Below are positions 16,537-26,518 of a stretch of DNA of 64,000 nt, piece after piece. A program made the translations under genes and the position numbers. Origin of the DNA: JACVRW01 sp963808545 (GTDB lineage: Bacteria > Actinomycetota > Thermoleophilia > Solirubrobacterales > Thermoleophilaceae); the NCBI GenBank assembly GCA_963808545.1, contig CAWEGB010000002.1, positions 83,621 through 147,620 on the forward strand, given 5' to 3'. The notes under the pieces were generated by a model. That model saw nothing but the letters and a program-made list of their open reading frames with translations, was not told where the DNA came from and did no database searches. Every line of letters starts with the position of its first letter. The first letter of the stretch is position 1.

Positions 16537-18078
16537 CTAGCCCAGAACGCCGAGCGAGCTGCCCACGTCCCGCGCCGCGTCGAACAGCGGGTCGGGCCAG
16601 AGCCCGAACGCCAGCGTGAGCACCGCGAAGGCGATGGCCACGGCGGCCACCTCCGGCTGGGCGCGGGTGTCGGCCTCGGGGGACCAGCCCGACACCGGCT
16701 TGACGCGGCGCTGGGGCACGGTGGGGAGCTCGATCTCGTAGCGGCCCATCCACATGGCGGCGATCACGCGCAGGTAGTACGCCAGCGAGAGCACCGAGCC
16801 CACCACGATGGCAATGCCCAGCCAGGTGTAGTCGCCCGAAACCGCTGCGTCGATCAGGAAGAACTTGCCGATGAACCCGCCCGTGGCCGGGAAGCCCGCC
16901 AGGGAGAGCATGGCGATGGTCATCGGCCAGGCCAGCCAGGGGTTGCTCTGCCCGAGGTCCTCGAACGAGGAAATGTCGTCGCCGTGCTCTGACACGCGCT
17001 CGCGCGCGACCACGACGGCGAAGGCGGTCACGTTCATGGCCAGGTAGACGGCCAGGTAGAAGACGGTGGCCTCGAGTCCTAGCCGGGTGCCCACCACCAC
17101 GCCCACCAGGAGGTAGCCGGCCTGGGCGATGCTCGACCAGGCGAGCATGCGCTTGAGCGAGCGCTGCGCCAGGGCACCCACGTTGCCGATCACGATCGTG
17201 GTGGCGGCGAGGATGGCCAGCGCCGGGCCCCAGTCGAGCTGGGCGAGACCGAGGGCGTCGTAGAACAAGCGCAGGAAGACGGCGAAGGCCGCCGCCTTGG
17301 TGGCCACCGCCATGAAGGTGGTGATCGGCGTGGGGGCGCCCTGGTAGACGTCGGGCGTCCACTGGTGGAAGGGAGCCACCGACGCCTTGAAGGCCAGTCC
17401 GACGATGGTGAGGCCGATCCCGGTGAGCAGCAGCGGATCCGTGACCGACAGCTCCCCGCTGCCGCCCAGCGCGGCGGCTATCTCGCCGAACTGCATCGAG
17501 CCGCTGGCGCCGTAGATCAGCGCCAGGCCGTAGAGCAGGGTGGCCGAGCCCACCGAGCCGATCACCAGATACTTGAGGCCGGACTCGAGTGACGCGCGCT
17601 TGCGCAGGTCGCTGGCGCACAGCACGTAGAGCGGGATCGACAGCAGCTCGATGCCGATGAACAGCGTGATCAGGTTCTCGGCCGAGGCCAGCACGACCAT
17701 CCCGGCGATCGAGCCCAGCAGCAGCGCGTGGTACTCGCCGTGACCCGCCTCCCGGGGGGCGTTGGCCCGCAGCGAGAGCACCACGGCCACGAGGCCGGCC
17801 ACGTAGAACAGCATCGACAGACCCAGCGACAGCGTGTCCACCGCCAGGGCGCCCTCGATGATCGGCGGCTGGTCGCCCGGCTCCCAGATCCAGATGGTGA
17901 GGCCGATCGCCGTGAGCAGCGAGACGGCGGTGAGGACGGGGACGAGCGCGAGCCGCGCGAAGCTCGAGCGCAGCAGCCCGACCATGAGCACCACCACCGC
18001 GCCGCCCACGAGCGCGAGCAGTGGCGACAGCTCGCGGTAGGCGATCTCGGGAGCCTGGACCTGAGCGAGCAGGCTCAT
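16537..18078 (-). CDS. nuoN: NADH-quinone oxidoreductase subunit N
   Basis: 513 residues, last gene of the complex I operon. Antiporter-like membrane subunit with about 14 helices; key proton-path lysine and His/Pro context are visible in LFKASVAPFHQWTPDVYQGAPTP with the following MAVATKAAAF, the typical NuoN block. The ATG overlaps the nuoM stop as ATGA. It pumps protons as part of the membrane arm. The C-terminus ends at LGVLG with no extension. Confidence 0.95.
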   Translation of the reverse strand: MSLLAQVQAPEIAYRELSPLLALVGGAVVVLMVGLLRSSFARLALVPVLTAVSLLTAIGLTIWIWEPGDQPPIIEGALAVDTLSLGLSMLFYVAGLVAVVLSLRANAPREAGHGEYHALLLGSIAGMVVLASAENLITLFIGIELLSIPLYVLCASDLRKRASLESGLKYLVIGSVGSATLLYGLALIYGASGSMQFGEIAAALGGSGELSVTDPLLLTGIGLTIVGLAFKASVAPFHQWTPDVYQGAPTPITTFMAVATKAAAFAVFLRLFYDALGLAQLDWGPALAILAATTIVIGNVGALAQRSLKRMLAWSSIAQAGYLLVGVVVGTRLGLEATVFYLAVYLAMNVTAFAVVVARERVSEHGDDISSFEDLGQSNPWLAWPMTIAMLSLAGFPATGGFIGKFFLIDAAVSGDYTWLGIAIVVGSVLSLAYYLRVIAAMWMGRYEIELPTVPQRRVKPVSGWSPEADTRAQPEVAAVAIAFAVLTLAFGLWPDPLFDAARDVGSSLGVLG

Positions 18079-19604
18079 TTGATCACCGAGACCTCGGCGT
18101 GCCGCTCACGGGCAGCCTCGGCCCGGGCCAGCGAGTCGGCCACCGCTCGCGCCGGGGCGATCTGCTCCACGGTGGTCCGCTCGGTGCGCTGGACCACGAA
18201 GTTGGGGTATACGCCGAGGGCCACGATCACCGCCACCAGCGGCACGATCGCGACCAGCTCGGGTCCGCGGACGTCATTCGACTCGACCTTCGGCCCACGC
18301 CGGCCGTGCATCGTACGCTGGAACAGGCGAATCATGTACACGGCGGCCAGCACCACGCCGACGCTGGCCACCAGGCCGTACACGAACTTGTCCTCATAGG
18401 AGCCGAACAGCACCAGCAGCTCGCCCACGAAGTTGGCCGAGCCGGGCATGGCCAGGGTGGCGAAGGTCACGATCAGGAACAGCGCCGCCAGCACCGGGGC
18501 TCGTGTGGCCATGCCACCGAGTTGCGACACCGACTGGCTGCCCTCGGCCCGCGCGGCGATCACCCCGATGATGAGGAACAGCGGCACCACCACGAGCCCG
18601 TGGTTGAGCATCTGGAAGACCGCCCCCTGGGCTCCCTTGGCGTCGAGGGCGAAGATGCCGAGCACGATGAAGCCCAGCTGGGCGATCGAGGAGTAGGCCA
18701 CCACCATCCGCACGTTGTCCTGGGAGAAGGCCAGGATCGAGCCGTACAGGATCGAGAAGACCGCGATGATGATGAACAGCTCCTGCCAGTGCTGGGAGCC
18801 CTCGGGCATGACCGGCAGCACGATGCGCAGGAAGCCGTAGACGCCGACCTTCGACAGCACCGCGGACAGCAGGGCCAGCACGGGGATCGAGGTCGACCGG
18901 TAGGTCTCGGGCACCCAGCCGTGCAGCGGGAACAGCGGCGCCTTGACGAAGAAGGCGAGCGCGAACAGCAGCACGATCCAGTGCTGGGTGCCCTCGGGCA
19001 CGGAGCGCTCCTCGAGCACGGCGAGCGAGAACGACAGCTCGCCGCCTTCCGGCGTGGCCAGCACTCCGAGGGCGATCGCGGCGCCGAGCATCAGCAGCGA
19101 GCCCACCAGCGTGTAGATCACGAACTTCGTGGTGGCCCGCACCCTGTCGCCCGTGCCCCAGCCTCCGATCAGGAAGTAGAAGGGCACCAGCATCAGGTCG
19201 AAGAAGATGATGAACAGAGCGAGGTCCTGGGCCATGAACGCGCCCAGCACCGCGGTCTCGGCCAGCGCAAGGTGGAAGAAGAAGAGCCGCGTGCGCTCGT
19301 GCTCCTTGAAGGCGGCGACGAGCGTGCAGGGCACCCAGGCGATCGCCGTGAGCAGGACCATGAACAGGTTGAGCCCGTCCACGCCGAGCTGATAGCGGAT
19401 GCCGAGCTCGGGAATCCACTCGTCGTCGGTCACGTACTGCAGCCCCGCGCCGCGATCGAAGTCGGCGAGCATGACCACCGCGTAGGCGAGCACGGCCACG
19501 GTGCCAGCGAGGACGGCCCAGCGCGCCATCCCGCGCGGCAGCACGGCGCCGATCACACCGGCGGCCAGCGGGAGGAACAGGATGATCGTCAGGTGGATGG
19601 TCAC
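18075..19604 (-). CDS. nuoM: NADH-quinone oxidoreductase subunit M
   Basis: 509 residues. Antiporter-like subunit; KAPLFPLHGWVPETYRSTSI is the family's TM7-8 block and EGSQSVSQLGGMATRAPVLA a late NuoM signature. The Glu in helix 5 is in HLALAETAVLGAF. It is flanked by 4-base overlaps with nuoL and nuoN. One of three proton-pumping modules of the membrane arm. Confidence 0.95.
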   Translation of the reverse strand: MTIHLTIILFLPLAAGVIGAVLPRGMARWAVLAGTVAVLAYAVVMLADFDRGAGLQYVTDDEWIPELGIRYQLGVDGLNLFMVLLTAIAWVPCTLVAAFKEHERTRLFFFHLALAETAVLGAFMAQDLALFIIFFDLMLVPFYFLIGGWGTGDRVRATTKFVIYTLVGSLLMLGAAIALGVLATPEGGELSFSLAVLEERSVPEGTQHWIVLLFALAFFVKAPLFPLHGWVPETYRSTSIPVLALLSAVLSKVGVYGFLRIVLPVMPEGSQHWQELFIIIAVFSILYGSILAFSQDNVRMVVAYSSIAQLGFIVLGIFALDAKGAQGAVFQMLNHGLVVVPLFLIIGVIAARAEGSQSVSQLGGMATRAPVLAALFLIVTFATLAMPGSANFVGELLVLFGSYEDKFVYGLVASVGVVLAAVYMIRLFQRTMHGRRGPKVESNDVRGPELVAIVPLVAVIVALGVYPNFVVQRTERTTVEQIAPARAVADSLARAEAARERHAEVSVIK

Positions 19605-21610
19605 GAGCTCACGATGAGGAAGTAGAGGACCACCAGGGCCGCGCCGAACAGCAAGAGCAGCGCATAGGCGCGCAGGTAACCGGTCTGGATGGCGCGGGCC
19701 ACGGACGTGCCGGCGCGCACGATGCCGGTGGCGCCACCGACTATGAAGCCCTGCACGAAGTCGGTCTCGATCACGCGCCGGCCGAACGACCCGAGGCTCG
19801 ACATCGGCCGGACGAAGACCGCGTCATAGAGCTCGTCGAAGTACCACTTGTGGAAGAGGAAGGCGTGCACCCGGCCGAACCGGTCCTGCAGCTCGAGGGT
19901 GATCCCCCGCCGCCGGATGAAGAACACGTAGGCGAGGAAGATCGAGGAGACCGAGATGATGCCCCCGGCGGCCAGGCCGACCCACTCGGCGGAGTCGGTG
20001 GGCTTGTCCTCCGCGTAGATCGAGCTCTCGAAGGTGGGCTCGAGGAAGTGCTCGAGCGTGTCGGTCACGCCGGGGATCCCCACCACGCCGGCCACGATGG
20101 CCAGAACGGCCAGCGGGGCCATGGCGAACTTCATCGGCCACGACTGCTCGGCCACGTGATGCTCGGGTCCGGGGAAGCCGATCTCGGTGTCCTCCGCCTC
20201 GCCGGTGGCGGGATTCAGCGGTTCACCGTGAGCCACGTGGCCGCCCTCGAGCTCGCGGGCCTCGGGGACCGGCTCGCCGAAGAACACCCTGAACACCATC
20301 CGGAAGGCGTAGAACGCGGTGAGCGCCGCGGCGATGTAGCCGGCCACCGCCAGCACCACGAAGCCGCCACCGCGGTTGAGGGTGTAGGCGAGGATCTCGT
20401 CCTTCGAGAAGAAGCCCGAGGTGAAGGGAAAGCCGGCCAGCGCCAGCGCGCCGGCCACGAATGTGATGAAGGTGAACGGCATGGCCTTTCGAAAGCCGCC
20501 CATCCGGTCCATGTCCTGGATCCCGGCCATCGCGCCGATCACCGAGCCGGCCGCCATGAACAGCAGCGCCTTGAAGAAGGCGTGGGTCATCAGGTGGAAC
20601 AGCCCGGCGCCGTAGGCGGCCACCGAAACGCCGAGCACCATGTAGCCGATCTGCGACATCGTCGAGTAGGCGATCACCCGCTTGAGATCGGTCTGGACCA
20701 GCGCGATGGTGGCCGCGAACACCAGGGTGGCGGTGCCGATCACCGCGCTGACATCCGCCGCCGTGGGCGCGAGCTCGAACAGCGGGAAGCAGCGAGCGAT
20801 CAGGTATACGCCCGCGGTGACCATCGTGGCGGCGTGAATCAGCGCCGACACGGGCGTGGGGCCCTCCATCGCGTCGGGCAGCCAGGTGTGCAGCGGCAGC
20901 TGAGCCGACTTGGCGAAGGCGCCGACGAGGATCAGCAGGCAGGCCGCCACCAGCGTGCCGTCGTTGGTCGAGAAGACCTCGGGCGCGCTCTCGAAGACAC
21001 CGACGTAGTCGAGCTGCCCCGTCTCGTTGAGCAGCAGGAAGGCGGCCACCACCAGGCCCACGTCGCCGATCACGTTCATCACGAAGGCCTTGATGCCGGC
21101 GTGGGTGGCGGTGTCGCGCCGATACCAGAACGAGATCAGCAGGTAGGACGCGGCGCCCACGAAGGCCCAGCCCACGATCAGCAGGATGAAGTTGCCGGCC
21201 AGGACCAGCAGCAGCATCGAGAACACGAAGTAGTTGAGGTAGGCGAAGAAGCGCGAGTAGCCCTCGTCGCCGCCCATGTAGGCCACCGAGTAGACGTGGA
21301 TCAGGAACGACACCCCGGTCACCACCAGGCACATGAAGACCGCGAGGGGATCGACGAGGATCGACACGTCCACGTCCACGTCCGCGGTGACCACGTAGCT
21401 CCAGGCGCTGTCCACGACCTCGCGCTCCTCGGCCGGCAGATCCTGCAGCGAGACCAGCGCGCCGATGGCGGCGAGGAAGGCTCCGAGGATCGCCCCGCTG
21501 CCGATCCAGCCGGCCGTGCGCCCGGGCAGGACGCGCCAGCCGAGCGACACGACGATCAGCCCGGCGAGCGGGAAGGCCAGCACCAACCAGCCGTAGTCGG
21601 TGGGGCTCAC
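19601..21610 (-). CDS. nuoL: NADH-quinone oxidoreductase subunit L
   Basis: 669 residues, the longest membrane subunit. SAQLPLHTWLPDAMEGPTPV with VSALIHAATMVTAGVYL is the diagnostic NuoL block. The long C-terminal extension carries the amphipathic lateral helix (about residues 530-600) that spans the membrane arm. An insertion of about 50 hydrophilic residues near 445-495 (EGGHVAHGEPLNPATGEAED) is typical of actinobacterial NuoL. It has a GTG start, and 4-base overlaps join it to nuoK and nuoM. Confidence 0.95.
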   Translation of the reverse strand: MSPTDYGWLVLAFPLAGLIVVSLGWRVLPGRTAGWIGSGAILGAFLAAIGALVSLQDLPAEEREVVDSAWSYVVTADVDVDVSILVDPLAVFMCLVVTGVSFLIHVYSVAYMGGDEGYSRFFAYLNYFVFSMLLLVLAGNFILLIVGWAFVGAASYLLISFWYRRDTATHAGIKAFVMNVIGDVGLVVAAFLLLNETGQLDYVGVFESAPEVFSTNDGTLVAACLLILVGAFAKSAQLPLHTWLPDAMEGPTPVSALIHAATMVTAGVYLIARCFPLFELAPTAADVSAVIGTATLVFAATIALVQTDLKRVIAYSTMSQIGYMVLGVSVAAYGAGLFHLMTHAFFKALLFMAAGSVIGAMAGIQDMDRMGGFRKAMPFTFITFVAGALALAGFPFTSGFFSKDEILAYTLNRGGGFVVLAVAGYIAAALTAFYAFRMVFRVFFGEPVPEARELEGGHVAHGEPLNPATGEAEDTEIGFPGPEHHVAEQSWPMKFAMAPLAVLAIVAGVVGIPGVTDTLEHFLEPTFESSIYAEDKPTDSAEWVGLAAGGIISVSSIFLAYVFFIRRRGITLELQDRFGRVHAFLFHKWYFDELYDAVFVRPMSSLGSFGRRVIETDFVQGFIVGGATGIVRAGTSVARAIQTGYLRAYALLLLFGAALVVLYFLIVSS

Positions 21611-21906
21611 CCGCGGAGCTCCGACATCTCGTCAACGTCGATCGGGAGCCGGTTGCGGTACATGGCGACGATGATTCCCAGCCCGATCACCACCTCACAG
21701 GCCGCGATGACCATCACGATCAGGGCGAACACCTGCCCGTCCTCCGAGCCGTGCATGCGCGAGAAGGCGATCAGCGCGAGGTTGCCCGCGTTCAGCATCA
21801 GCTCGAGGCACAGCAGCACCACGAGCGGGTTGCGGCGGGTCATCACCCCGGCGGCGCCGATCACGAAGATGAAGGCCGAGAGGACGAGATACCAGACGAT
21901 GTCCAT
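21607..21906 (-). CDS. nuoK: NADH-quinone oxidoreductase subunit K
   Basis: 99 residues from the ATG of MDIVWYLVLSAFIFVIGAAG. Three membrane helices; the two conserved glutamates are in LCLELMLNAGNLALIAF and IAACEVVIGLGIIVA. Family length is about 100. It begins 2 bases after the nuoJ stop and overlaps nuoL by 4. Confidence 0.94.
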   Translation of the reverse strand: MDIVWYLVLSAFIFVIGAAGVMTRRNPLVVLLCLELMLNAGNLALIAFSRMHGSEDGQVFALIVMVIAACEVVIGLGIIVAMYRNRLPIDVDEMSELRG

Positions 21907-21908
21907 GG

Positions 21909-22490
21909 CTAGACGCGGACCTCGAGGGTCTCGGTGCCGGGGTCGCGCGGCCCGGACTGGCCGCCCTCCTCGGGCTCTAGCCCGCGCCGGCGCCGCGCCA
22001 GCACCACCGCGCCCACCGCGGCCACCAGCAGCAGGAAGGAGGCGGCCTCGAAGGCCACCAGCCAGCGGGTCAGGAGCAGCTCGCCGATCTCGGCGGGGGA
22101 GCCGAACACGCCCTGCACGTCCGGGCCGCCCGTGTCGAGGGCCTGGAGGCCGGAGGCCACGAAGGCGATGCACAGCTCCACTCCGACGGCGGCAGCGAAC
22201 AGTGGCCCGAATGTGTTGACCAGGCCGCCCTCAGGGCGAAGCGGCTCGTCCGAGCCGCCGATGTAGGCGACCACGAACAGGTACAGCACCATCACCGCGC
22301 CCGCGTAGACCACCACCTGGCCCGCGGCCAGAAACTCGGCGTTCAGGAGCAGGAACAGCACGGCCAGCGCGATCAGGTGGGCCACCAGCGCGAGCACCGA
22401 GTAGAAGGGGTTGCGCAGCAGCACCACGCCGAGCGCCCCCGCCAGGGCCCCGATCGCGGCTATGAAGAAGAGGACCTGCTCGAACCACAT
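21909..22490 (-). CDS. nuoJ: NADH-quinone oxidoreductase subunit J
   Basis: 193 residues, five membrane helices. LRNPFYSVLALVAHLIALAV and GQVVVYAGAVMVLYLFVV contain the glycine-rich TM3 region that forms the pi-bulge in NuoJ. The C-terminus is a charged tail of about 30 residues after RRRR. It starts 10 bases after the nuoI stop. Confidence 0.93.
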   Translation of the reverse strand: MWFEQVLFFIAAIGALAGALGVVLLRNPFYSVLALVAHLIALAVLFLLLNAEFLAAGQVVVYAGAVMVLYLFVVAYIGGSDEPLRPEGGLVNTFGPLFAAAVGVELCIAFVASGLQALDTGGPDVQGVFGSPAEIGELLLTRWLVAFEAASFLLLVAAVGAVVLARRRRGLEPEEGGQSGPRDPGTETLEVRV

Positions 22491-22500
22491 GGCGCGAGTT

Positions 22501-23034
22501 CTACTCGCCCTCGCGCCTCAGGGGAGTGTGCTCAGGGGAATCCGCGAGCAGCATCTCCTTCGTGAAGATCAGGTCGGAGCGGCTGTAGTCGGCCAGCTCG
22601 TAGTCGTTGCCCATGGTGATGGCGTCGAACGGGCAGGCCAGCTCGCAGTAGCCGCAGAAGATGCAGCGCGAGAGGTTGATCTCGTAGACCGCCGCGTAGC
22701 GCTCTCCGGCCGAGACCTGATGCTCGGGCGTGTTCTCCTCGGCCACCACGCGGATGCACTTGGCCGGGCAGGCGGCCGCGCACAGCGAGCAGCCCACGCA
22801 CTTCTCGAGCCCGGTGTCCTCGAAGCGATGGAGCTTGTGCCGCCCGCGAAAGCGCGGGTAGACCGGCGTCTTCTCCTCGGGGTACTGGATGACCACGGGC
22901 CCCTCCACCACCCGGCCCATCGTCGTCTTGAGACCTCGCAGGGTCTCGCCGAACACGCGGTAGACCGAGCCGAGGCCGCCGGGCTCCGGCCCGCGGTCTA
23001 CCGGCTCGGCGGCGCTCTTCCAGTCAGCGGGCAT
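22501..23034 (-). CDS. nuoI: NADH-quinone oxidoreductase subunit I
   Basis: 177 residues with two [4Fe-4S] ferredoxin motifs, KCVGCSLCAAACPAKCI and CIFCGYCELACPFDAI, which hold clusters N6a and N6b leading to quinone. PVVIQYPEEKTPVYPRFRGR is the usual N-terminal segment before the first motif. It lies between nuoH (15-base gap) and nuoJ (10-base gap). Confidence 0.95.
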   Translation of the reverse strand: MPADWKSAAEPVDRGPEPGGLGSVYRVFGETLRGLKTTMGRVVEGPVVIQYPEEKTPVYPRFRGRHKLHRFEDTGLEKCVGCSLCAAACPAKCIRVVAEENTPEHQVSAGERYAAVYEINLSRCIFCGYCELACPFDAITMGNDYELADYSRSDLIFTKEMLLADSPEHTPLRREGE

Positions 23035-23049
23035 CGGTCAGGTCTCCCA

Positions 23050-24042
23050 TCAGGTCACCACCAGGACGATTGCGGTCACGAGCACGTTCAGGGTCGCCAG
23101 CGGCAGCAGGATCTTCCAGCCGAAGGACATGAGCTGGTCGTAGCGCAGCCGCGGCAGCGATGCGCGTATCCACATGAAGAACAGGGCGCCGAGGATGATC
23201 TTGATCAGCATCCACAGCGGGGCGAGCGCGATCGGGCCGGGACCGTGCCAGCCGCCCAAGAAGCACGCGGAGGCGATCGCGGAGATCACCAGGATCTCCA
23301 TGTATTCGGCCATGAAGTACGAGCCGAAGCGCATGCCTCCGAACTCGGTGTTGTAGCCGCCCACGATCTCGGCGTCGCCCTCGGGCAGGTCGAAGGGCGC
23401 GCGGGCGGTCTCGGCGAAGCCGGCCACCATGAAGATGAGGAAGCCCACGAACTGCGGGACCACGAACCACATGCCGTCCTGGGCTTCGACGATCTGGACG
23501 AGCGACAGCGACCCGGTGGTCATCACCACTCCGAGCAGCGACAGGCCGAGCGCCACCTCGTAGGAGATCAGCTGCGCCGCAGCGCGCATCGCCCCCAGAA
23601 ACGAGTACTTGGAGCCCGACGACCAGCCGCCCAGCATCAGTCCGTAGAAGGCGAGCGAGCCGAAGGCGAAGAAGTAGAGGACCCCGATCGAGACGTCCAT
23701 CCCGTACAGCCCGAAGTCGCCGCCCCACGCGTTGAAGGGCCCGAAGGGGATGATCGCCATGGTGGCGACGGCCGTGACCACCGAGATCACCGGGGCGATG
23801 GCCATCATCCAGGGCACGGCGGTGGCGGGGGTGAACGCTTCCTTGGAGAGCAGCTTGAGCACGTCGGCGATCGGCTGCATGAGGCCGTAGGGACCGACGC
23901 GGTTGGGGCCGATGCGCGATTGGAAGCGGCCCAGGATCTTGCGCTCGGCGATCAGGATCAGCGGCACGAGCTGCAGCAGCACGGCGAAGATGACGATCGA
24001 CTTGACGATCATCACCAGGACCGACTCCACCGGCGCCTCCAT
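23050..24042 (-). CDS. nuoH: NADH-quinone oxidoreductase subunit H
   Basis: 330 residues, eight membrane helices. Quinone-chamber marks are ERKILGRFQSRIGPNRVGP and EGDAEIVGGYNTEFGGMRF with ARAPFDLPEGDAE. Its ATG overlaps the nuoG stop by one base (TGATG). It couples the peripheral arm to the proton-pumping arm. Confidence 0.95.
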   Translation of the reverse strand: MEAPVESVLVMIVKSIVIFAVLLQLVPLILIAERKILGRFQSRIGPNRVGPYGLMQPIADVLKLLSKEAFTPATAVPWMMAIAPVISVVTAVATMAIIPFGPFNAWGGDFGLYGMDVSIGVLYFFAFGSLAFYGLMLGGWSSGSKYSFLGAMRAAAQLISYEVALGLSLLGVVMTTGSLSLVQIVEAQDGMWFVVPQFVGFLIFMVAGFAETARAPFDLPEGDAEIVGGYNTEFGGMRFGSYFMAEYMEILVISAIASACFLGGWHGPGPIALAPLWMLIKIILGALFFMWIRASLPRLRYDQLMSFGWKILLPLATLNVLVTAIVLVVT

Positions 24043-26501
24043 CAGGCCATTGCCGCCTTGGCGCTCGCCGGCCTCAGCTGCGCCGGGCCCTCGGACAGCG
24101 ACGCGCCGGACACGAAGACGGCGCCGCCCGGGACGCCGGTTCTAATCGTCGCGGTGGCCGCCACGAGCAGGCCGTCGGCCTCCACCTCCACCTCGTCGCC
24201 CTCCTCGATGCCAAGCTCACGGGCGTCCTCCACCGACAGCTGCACGGCGGCGCCGCCCGCGAGGAACTCCAGGGAGGGCGAATGCTCGATCTCGGCGCCG
24301 CTCCACAGGCTCGGCGCCCTGGCCACCCGCAGGCCCTCGGGCGCGGCGGGCGGATCGGCGAGCGGATCGCTGGACAGCTCCAGCGACTCGAGCGCCGACG
24401 CCGCGTCCTCGTCCTGCCAGCGCACGCCCTGGCCGCCGATGCGGTCGAGATCGAGGCCGGCGTAGAAGGGCACCGCGTCGGACACGAGCGAGGTGAGGTG
24501 GGGCAGGCTCAGCGCCTCCACTCCGGCGTCGCTGCGCTCGCACAGCTCGGCGAGCACCTGCCAGCCGGGGCGGATCTCGCCCGCGCGGCCCAGCGCCTGC
24601 CGCACACGCTGAAGGCGGCCGTCGGGATGGGTGACCGTGCCCTCCTTCTCCGCGTAGACCTCGGCCGGGAAGACCACGTCGGCGTGTTCGGCCAAGGCCT
24701 CGTCGGTGAAGTGCGCGAAGGCGACGACCGCCGTGGCCTCCTCGAGCTCGGCGGCGGGCCGAGACGTCTCGACCAGGAGCATCGCGCCCGAGGCGGCGCC
24801 GGGATCGGGATCGTCGCCCGGGGAGTCGGCCAGCCCGGGCAGCAGCCCGGGAGCGCAGCCCACCTCGCGCAGCCCGCGCCCGTTGGTGACCTCGGGGATG
24901 GCGATCATCCCGGACTCCGCCTTGCCGGCGATCCCCAGTGACTCGGCCACTGCGAGCAGCGCGTCGGCCGCCTGTCCGCCGCGCTCGCCACCGAAGACCC
25001 TCTCACCCCAGATGACCACGACGTCGCCGGCGTCCTTCAGCAGATCGGCCAGCGCCCGCACCGCCGCTCCGGCGTCGCCGTTGCTCAGCGGCCGCCCGGG
25101 CCGGAATCCCGCGGAGGCGCGCGCCCGCGCGGCGAGGGAGGCCACGTCGGCGCCGGGGGTGCGCGACGAGCCCAGCGCGGCCGCCAGCGCACCCAGCGCC
25201 GCCTCCGCCCCGCCGGGCGAGAAGCGCAGCGAGGCCGCGGCGCTGGCGTCGAGGCTCGAGGGGCGGCTGGAGGCCACCACCACGCGCGCGCCGTTGCGGC
25301 GCGCCGCCTTGCGCACGCGCAGGTCGATGATCGGGGCCTCGTCCACCAGCTCGGTGTCGAGCACGAGGATCGCTCCGGCGTGGTCGATGTCCGACAGCCG
25401 GGCGGACAGGTCCGGGCGGGCCAGCGCGCGAGCCAGCGCTCCCGGCGGCGAAGCGCCACCGAAGATCCGCTGTGAGCCCAGCCCCTCGCGCAGGAGGTGC
25501 TGGACGAGGTAACCCTCCTCGTTGGACGCCCCGCCGCCCACGTGGGCGACGGTCGACGAGCCCGACTTGGCCAGCGCGGCGGCGGCGTCTGACACCGCAC
25601 GCTCCCACGACACTTCGCGCAGGTAGCCGCCGTCGCGCACCAGCGGGGCGGTGACCCGCTCGGGCGACGCGAACGACTGGTAGCCGAAGCGGCCCTTGTC
25701 GCACAGCCAGCCGTCGTCGACCTCGTGGTTGTCGCGCGCCAGCACGCGCACGACCTTGGCGTCGTCGCGGATGGTGAGCTTGACGTTGCACTGCGCGGGG
25801 CAGAGGGTGCACAGCGAGCCCGAGTCCTCGATGTCCCAGGGCCGGGCGCGAAAGCGGTACGCGCGCGAGGTGAGCGCGCCCACCGGGCACAGCTCGATGA
25901 TGTTGCCGCTGAAGGGCGCCACGTAGGGACGGCCGTCGTGAGTGCCGACGAAGGTGTGGTCGCCGCGGTCGAGGAAGACCAGCTGGTAGTCCTCGGCGAT
26001 CTCCTGCGAGAAGCGCACGCAGCGGTAGCAGAGGATGCAGCGCTCCCGGTCGATGGCGATCAGCGGCGACAGCTCGAGCGGCTTCTTGAAGTGACGCTTG
26101 GGCTCGATGTAGCGCGAGCGCCCGGCGCCCCAGCCGTAGGAGATGTCCTGCAGCGGGCACTCACCGCCCTTGTCGCACACGGGGCAGTCGAGTGGGTGGT
26201 TGACGAGCAGGAACTCGACCACGGCGTTCTGGGCGTGCTTGACCCGGTCCGAGGTTGTGTTGACCACCATGCCGTCACGCACGGGCGTGGAGCAGGAGGT
26301 CTGCAGCTTGGGGATCCCCTCGATCTCCACCAGGCACATGCGGCAGGCACCCACCGGCTGGCCGAGCTTGGGCTCGTAACAGAAGTAGGGGATCTCGACG
26401 TCGCCGTGCTTGGCGGCGTCCACGAGCATCGCGCCCTCCTCGGCGCGCACCTCGCGACCGTCGATCTCGAACGTGATCCAGTTCTTCTCGGGGCGGGCCA
26501 T
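24042..26501 (-). CDS. nuoG: NADH-quinone oxidoreductase subunit G
   Basis: 819 residues from the ATG of MARPEKNWITFEIDGREVRA, chosen because GGAGG stands 5 bases upstream. Order of clusters: [2Fe-2S] in FCYEPKLGQPVGACRMC with a later SC (N1b); HPLDCPVCDKGGECPLQD (N5); CILCYRCVRF with CPVGAL (N4). CTLCPAQCNV with a Cys about 30 residues on forms the extra cluster N7, which only some bacteria have. The C-terminal half is the molybdopterin-oxidoreductase-like domain without a cofactor. It lies between nuoF and nuoH; the gap to nuoF is 17 bases. Confidence 0.95.
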   Translation of the reverse strand: MARPEKNWITFEIDGREVRAEEGAMLVDAAKHGDVEIPYFCYEPKLGQPVGACRMCLVEIEGIPKLQTSCSTPVRDGMVVNTTSDRVKHAQNAVVEFLLVNHPLDCPVCDKGGECPLQDISYGWGAGRSRYIEPKRHFKKPLELSPLIAIDRERCILCYRCVRFSQEIAEDYQLVFLDRGDHTFVGTHDGRPYVAPFSGNIIELCPVGALTSRAYRFRARPWDIEDSGSLCTLCPAQCNVKLTIRDDAKVVRVLARDNHEVDDGWLCDKGRFGYQSFASPERVTAPLVRDGGYLREVSWERAVSDAAAALAKSGSSTVAHVGGGASNEEGYLVQHLLREGLGSQRIFGGASPPGALARALARPDLSARLSDIDHAGAILVLDTELVDEAPIIDLRVRKAARRNGARVVVASSRPSSLDASAAASLRFSPGGAEAALGALAAALGSSRTPGADVASLAARARASAGFRPGRPLSNGDAGAAVRALADLLKDAGDVVVIWGERVFGGERGGQAADALLAVAESLGIAGKAESGMIAIPEVTNGRGLREVGCAPGLLPGLADSPGDDPDPGAASGAMLLVETSRPAAELEEATAVVAFAHFTDEALAEHADVVFPAEVYAEKEGTVTHPDGRLQRVRQALGRAGEIRPGWQVLAELCERSDAGVEALSLPHLTSLVSDAVPFYAGLDLDRIGGQGVRWQDEDAASALESLELSSDPLADPPAAPEGLRVARAPSLWSGAEIEHSPSLEFLAGGAAVQLSVEDARELGIEEGDEVEVEADGLLVAATATIRTGVPGGAVFVSGASLSEGPAQLRPASAKAAMA

Positions 26502-26518
26502 CGTCCCTCCGCGCTGCG

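Noticed and set aside
16537..24465. Long plus-strand open frames of 400-790 codons across the nuo operon
   Set aside because: They lie opposite conserved nuo genes and have the low-complexity His/Arg/Gly composition of antisense frames in GC-rich DNA.
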